In this document: positions 60,720 to 64,000 of the stretch, piece after piece
Layout of the letters: each line of letters starts with the position of its first letter
Numbering within the stretch: position 1 is the first letter of the stretch
Source: an uncultured Vampirovibrio sp.
GTDB lineage: Bacteria > Cyanobacteriota > Vampirovibrionia > Gastranaerophilales > Gastranaerophilaceae
Reading direction: 5' to 3'
Length of the DNA: 64,000 nt
Assembly: GCA_910584405.1 (NCBI GenBank)
Contig: CAJUAL010000004.1
Coordinates: forward strand, 1 to 64,000
Position numbers and translations under genes: made by a program
Notes under the pieces: model-generated
Seen by the model: only the letters and a program-made list of their open reading frames with translations
What the model was told of the DNA's origin: nothing
The model's database searches: none

Positions 60720-62039
60720 TTATTCTTCGTGTTTTTCAAAGTATTTGAGGATTTCGATAAGCGTATTTACTCCGCCTAAATTGCCTGATTTTGTTACAAT
60801 CCACTGGTCTGAATTGGCGTTTTTGCTTAGTGCGATAGCAGGAACAACTTCATCTATAATTTGTAATTGGTTTGCATTCAGGCTGTTACAGCACTTATAA
60901 GAAGTTTCACCGCCAAGAGTTATAAGTATTGCTTTTTTCTGCTCAAGAACACGTTTTGAAAGTTCAGCCAGAAAATCTGTTATCGCGTTTGATAACCCTG
61001 ATTTGGTTAAATCCGCGTTCATTGTGTCATCTGAAAATCCGTCAAAATTTATCAATAATTTTGAAGTATGAACAAGTACGATATTATCGTTTTTAAGGTT
61101 AGAAACAATTCTTTCAACAAGTTCATCCTGAACACCGCCAAGAATTGTTTTTGTATCAAGTTCGATAACAAGACTGTTTTCTTCATATTCTTCGTTTTGT
61201 TCAAACTTATCAATCTGGTTTGCCGTAATCTGGGTTGCACTGCCTGACACGATAAATTTAGGCAGTTTAGGAAGTTTTACGGGCAGCACTTCGCTTTCAT
61301 CATCTTTCGGGAACCATTGATCGCTGAGGATTTTCCCTGCGGCTGCAGTTCCGACAGGCAGAATCTTGAAATTTGATTTGCCCATAGCAAGTACGATTTG
61401 TTCAATATCGGTTGTGGAAACAGAATCTGCAACGATAATTTTAACCCCTTTTGCTATAAGTTTGTTTATCTTTTTCAAGATAGGTCCTGCACCGTTCATT
61501 ACGGTTTTTAACTTAATACTGTCAACCAAATCTTCAAGATTTTCGCCAAGTTGTTGTTTTAGAAGTGTTGGCAAGTGCGATTCCGAGATAGGTGAATGCG
61601 GGTCGCGCGCCATTTCTGTACGTTCAATCGGAACCCCTTTTAACAGGTGATATCCGCCGACTGTTATTCTGCCTTCTTGAGGGAATGCAGGCATTACAAT
61701 TGCAGCATCCCATTTTAGAACTTCAAGCATTGACAAGATTTCAACCGCAATATTTCCTCTGACTGTTGAATCTATTTTTTTATAGAAAAAGTCAGGATTA
61801 ATTTTGTTTACAAAAAACTCGGTTGCGGATTTAACTTTTTCAAAGGCTTCCTGAGGCGATATATTTCTTGACTCAGTTGAAATTGCCCAAGCTTGTTCCA
61901 TATCGGACGATTTTGGTTCGATATCAGTATTAAGTAATATATTTGTATCTGCGTTATTTAATTTAAACTGTAGCGCGGTATCATTTGCGCCTGTTAAATC
62001 ATCTGCAACGATACATACAGTGTTTGAATTAATTATCAT
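60720..62039 (-). CDS. dtnK: four-carbon acid sugar kinase (DUF1537; DtnK/OtnK-like)
   Basis: 439 residues. N-terminal ADDLTGANDTALQF (substrate domain) and the GKTDSTVRG-like element KKIDSTVRGNIAVEI; C-terminal nucleotide-binding half with ILITLGGETSYKCCNSL. The family phosphorylates D-threonate, L-threonate or D-erythronate at C4. Coupled to pdxA2 downstream and overlapping ssb upstream by four bases (ATGA). Substrate stereochemistry cannot be read from sequence. Confidence 0.85.
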   Translation of the reverse strand: MIINSNTVCIVADDLTGANDTALQFKLNNADTNILLNTDIEPKSSDMEQAWAISTESRNISPQEAFEKVKSATEFFVNKINPDFFYKKIDSTVRGNIAVEILSMLEVLKWDAAIVMPAFPQEGRITVGGYHLLKGVPIERTEMARDPHSPISESHLPTLLKQQLGENLEDLVDSIKLKTVMNGAGPILKKINKLIAKGVKIIVADSVSTTDIEQIVLAMGKSNFKILPVGTAAAGKILSDQWFPKDDESEVLPVKLPKLPKFIVSGSATQITANQIDKFEQNEEYEENSLVIELDTKTILGGVQDELVERIVSNLKNDNIVLVHTSKLLINFDGFSDDTMNADLTKSGLSNAITDFLAELSKRVLEQKKAILITLGGETSYKCCNSLNANQLQIIDEVVPAIALSKNANSDQWIVTKSGNLGGVNTLIEILKYFEKHEE

Positions 62040-62380
62040 AAGGTTTCTTCTGCGTCTTTTTTAGAACCTAACAGTCTTATAGTGTTTGCTGAAATATAGA
62101 AAGATTCTCTTTCCTGACTTGTAACCTTATCAGTCCAGCGTCTGTTTTGGATTCTTCCGTCAACTACGACAAGTCTTCCTTTTTTTACATATTCTGCTGC
62201 AAATTCTGCTTGGTTTCCCCAAACTTCAATGTTAAACCAGTCGGTTACTTCCGCTTTAGTTTTTGAATCCCAACGGTTAACCGCAACGGAAAATGAAGCT
62301 TTTGTTTTCCCCGAATCGTATGAGTTGAAGTTATCGGAAGCATCTCTTCCTACTCGTCCTACTACTGTTACTGTATTCAT
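62036..62380 (-). CDS. ssb: single-stranded DNA-binding protein
   Basis: 114 residues. OB-fold: NTVTVVGRVGRDASDNF, FSVAVNRWDSKT, TDWFNIEVWGNQAEFAAEYV, KGRLVVVDGRIQNRRW. AGAGGTAAGAATT precedes the ATG. The usual Gly/Gln-rich linker and acidic DDDxPF tip, which recruits repair and replication proteins, are absent; the chain ends KKDAEETL. It may be a secondary SSB, or this lineage may lack the tip. It heads the ssb-dtnK-pdxA2 unit. Confidence 0.88.
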   Translation of the reverse strand: MNTVTVVGRVGRDASDNFNSYDSGKTKASFSVAVNRWDSKTKAEVTDWFNIEVWGNQAEFAAEYVKKGRLVVVDGRIQNRRWTDKVTSQERESFYISANTIRLLGSKKDAEETL

Positions 62381-62437
62381 AATTCTTACCTCTTTCGATT
62401 TTTTATATTATAGTTAATAAATTTTTATTGTCCAATT

Positions 62438-63439
62438 TTAATACATTTTCATTAATTTTCGGACTTCTTTTAGGATTTCCTGAGCACGAACTCTTGCTTT
62501 TGCTGAACCTTGTGCAATTATTCTTTCAACTTCTTCTGGGTGTTCTTCATAGTATTTACGGCGTTCGCGGATTTGTGACATTCTTTCGTTAATTTTTGCC
62601 CCGAGTTCACGTTTACACTGAGCGCAGCCGCGAAGTCCTTTTTCACATTCACATTTGACTGTTTGAACTTCATCTTCTGTTCCGAAAATTTCCCAGTATT
62701 TATAAGCGACTTCACAATCCTGCGGGTGCCCCGGGTCATCTTTTCTTAATCTTGAACGGTCTGTGATTGCGCCCATAACTTTTTTTGCAGTTACTTCTGC
62801 TGTATCTGATATTTTAATATCATTGTTAAATGATTTACCCATTTTGTTTCCGTCAAGTCCGCAAATTAGTGAGCAGTGATTTAATAACGGTTTTGATTCG
62901 TGGAAAAATTCTCCGTAAAGATTATTAAATCTTCTTGCAATATCTCTTGTGATTTCAATATGTGCGACCTGATCGATTCCTACAGGCACGTAATCAGAGT
63001 TAAACATCATAATGTCAGCACTCATCAAGACGGGATAACCCATTAAACCATAGTTAATCTGCTGTCCTTGTCCTTCTTTTGTTTTTAAAATTTTTGCCAT
63101 ATCTTTAAGGCAAGGATCTCGTTCTACCCAGTTTTGCGGGGTTATCATTCCTAAGTATATGTTTAATTCTGCAATTTCGGGTACAAGAGATTGTACGTAG
63201 ATTGTTGATTTTTCAGGATCAATCCCGCAAGCCAGCCAATCCATTACAACATCTAAGATGTTTTGTCTTAAATCTTCTGTTTTGTCGTATTTTGTTGTCA
63301 GGGCATGCCAGTCTGCAACAAAGAAAAAGCAATCATATTTATCTTGAAGTTCTACCCAGTTTTGGATAACACCAAGATAATGTCCCAAGTGTAATTTCCC
63401 TGTTGATCTCATTCCTGATACAATAACGTCTTTTGTCAT
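62438..63439 (-). CDS. trpS: tryptophanyl-tRNA synthetase with putative [4Fe-4S] motif
   Basis: 333 residues, class Ic synthetase. HIGH-type motif GKLHLGHYLG (15-23) and KMSKS-type NKMGKS (198-203). Between the catalytic and anticodon-binding parts lie C242, C265, C272 and C275 (C-x22-C-x6-C-x2-C), plus an extra C263. This is the exact spacing of the iron-sulfur cluster motif described for Thermotoga maritima TrpRS. Otherwise normal length. The 5' side faces a dispersed repeat. Confidence 0.95.
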   Translation of the reverse strand: MTKDVIVSGMRSTGKLHLGHYLGVIQNWVELQDKYDCFFFVADWHALTTKYDKTEDLRQNILDVVMDWLACGIDPEKSTIYVQSLVPEIAELNIYLGMITPQNWVERDPCLKDMAKILKTKEGQGQQINYGLMGYPVLMSADIMMFNSDYVPVGIDQVAHIEITRDIARRFNNLYGEFFHESKPLLNHCSLICGLDGNKMGKSFNNDIKISDTAEVTAKKVMGAITDRSRLRKDDPGHPQDCEVAYKYWEIFGTEDEVQTVKCECEKGLRGCAQCKRELGAKINERMSQIRERRKYYEEHPEEVERIIAQGSAKARVRAQEILKEVRKLMKMY

Positions 63440-63510
63440 AAAACATCCTTTCTGTTGTCCATAAGTGTATTATATAACAAACAATTAATATTGACTGCTC
63501 AGCAGTTTAT

Positions 63511-63606
63511 GTCACCCTGAACTTGATTCAGGGTCTATCTGTTTTGATGAGTAACCCTTACGGGAGGTATCAACATTGACAGATTCCGAGTCAAGCTCGG
63601 AATGAC
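63511..63606. repeat. dispersed palindromic repeat, complete copy
   Basis: 96 bases: GTCACCCTGAACTTGATTCA to TCTATCTG, middle hairpin CCCTTACGGG, CATTGACAGATTCCGAGTC to CTCGGAATGAC. It lies between trpS and the mlaE-like gene. Confidence 0.8.
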
Positions 63607-63683
63607 ATAAATCTGTTGTCTTCCGGAATGGTTTTAGTGTCTTATTAGTTTGAAAATGGAGCGAGATTATTTATTTTTCTGTG

Positions 63684-64000
63684 TTAAGCAATATAAAATA
63701 CTAAATTAATCAGGAAATCTGCGACAAGCATGTAAATAGTAGAAAGGATTGCAGCCTGAGTGGTTGAAGTTCCGACTTCTTTAGCCCCGCCTTTTGTCTG
63801 ATAACCCTTTGTTGCGCAGACTAAAGCAATAAGTGCTCCGAATATGCAGGCTTTTAATAAGCTTATATAAATATCTTTTGTTGCAATCCATGCCCAAACT
63901 GATGCCGTGTATCTTGCAGGGTTAAGTCCTATTGTGCCCCAAGCAACAAACATTCCGCCCATAATACCTATAAATTCTGCAATTAATACAACCATAGGTA
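63684..64000 (-). CDS. mlaE: MlaE-family lipid-transport ABC permease, C-terminal part
   Basis: The window holds the last 105 codons or so; the gene enters from the right edge, so the internal ATG at 63995 is not its start. FIGIMGGMFVAWGTIGLNPA, then LLKACIFGALIALVCATKGY, and GAKEVGTSTTQAAILSTIYM match the C-terminal half of MlaE permeases, which move phospholipids between inner and outer membranes. Its presence supports a diderm cell envelope. Confidence 0.88.
   Translation of the reverse strand, partial: PMVVLIAEFIGIMGGMFVAWGTIGLNPARYTASVWAWIATKDIYISLLKACIFGALIALVCATKGYQTKGGAKEVGTSTTQAAILSTIYMLVADFLINLVFYIA

Noticed and set aside
1..64000. CRISPR array, rRNA or tRNA genes, prophage or transposase genes
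   Set aside because: Scanned for direct repeats with regular spacers, conserved RNA arms and recombinase motifs; none found.

Overview
The window is AT-rich and gene-dense. It reads as chromosome from a non-photosynthetic, diderm relative of the Cyanobacteria, most likely a gut Gastranaerophilales (Melainabacteria/Vampirovibrionia). This rests on three things. The many small prepilins share an N-terminus reading FTLAE(V/T)LITLGIIG. There is an SLH-domain envelope protein of cyanobacterial type, an MlaE-type permease, a DUF2993 protein, and a prenyltransferase followed by a divergent-PAP2 gene. There are also several lineage-specific proteins carrying short INFTAR or (V/I)SFG tags near the N-terminus. 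The taxonomic call is inference; no rRNA or tRNA gene is present.

Layout. 0-7 kb: rnhB, a prepilin/HTH pair, rbgA-rplS, pyruvate kinase, a strongly promoted SLH protein and a Cys-rich secreted protein. 7-14 kb: uridine-kinase-like protein, lineage-specific proteins, an alpha/alpha-toroid protein and a GGDEF protein. 14-25 kb: TIGR02757, rsgA, prenyltransferase, DUF212, a prepilin/XRE pair, a two-component system, tadA, a DciA-like protein, nrnA-like and YihY genes, and a calpain-like protease. 25-34 kb: translation block prfA-ylxR-infB-[prepilin/HTH]-rbfA-truB, then DUF2993, GerMN and HicB-like genes. 34-43 kb: a phosphomevalonate-kinase-like protein, prepilin A, glyQ, two APC permeases, prepilin B, a HAD protein and a TPR protein. 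43-53 kb: a TPR protein, two HNH-like paralogues (one frame-broken), a 1086-residue mosaic protein, two sugar-type ABC permeases and an XRE/prepilin pair. 53-64 kb: rpsT, prepilin C, rpsB-tsf, an M49-like peptidase, pdxA2-dtnK-ssb, trpS and a partial mlaE.

The most unusual signal is in the prepilins. Seven genes and one remnant lie in 64 kb. Three of them (starts 34714, 39730, 54246) have an ATG with a good Shine-Dalgarno, then the same run of eight G in the same context, with the pilin body one nucleotide out of frame behind it. One extra G, or a -1 ribosomal slip on the G run, would give full-length prepilins of 270, 267 and 263 residues. Four other prepilin genes each sit head-to-head with a small HTH gene, and one such pair splits the normally contiguous infB-rbfA genes.

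Intergenic space also carries a roughly 96-bp palindromic repeat family. Other points of note are a TrpRS with the exact Cys spacing of the [4Fe-4S] enzyme, a GGDEF protein with a broken active site but an intact I-site, a histidine kinase without its G1 box, and a foldable rpsB leader.
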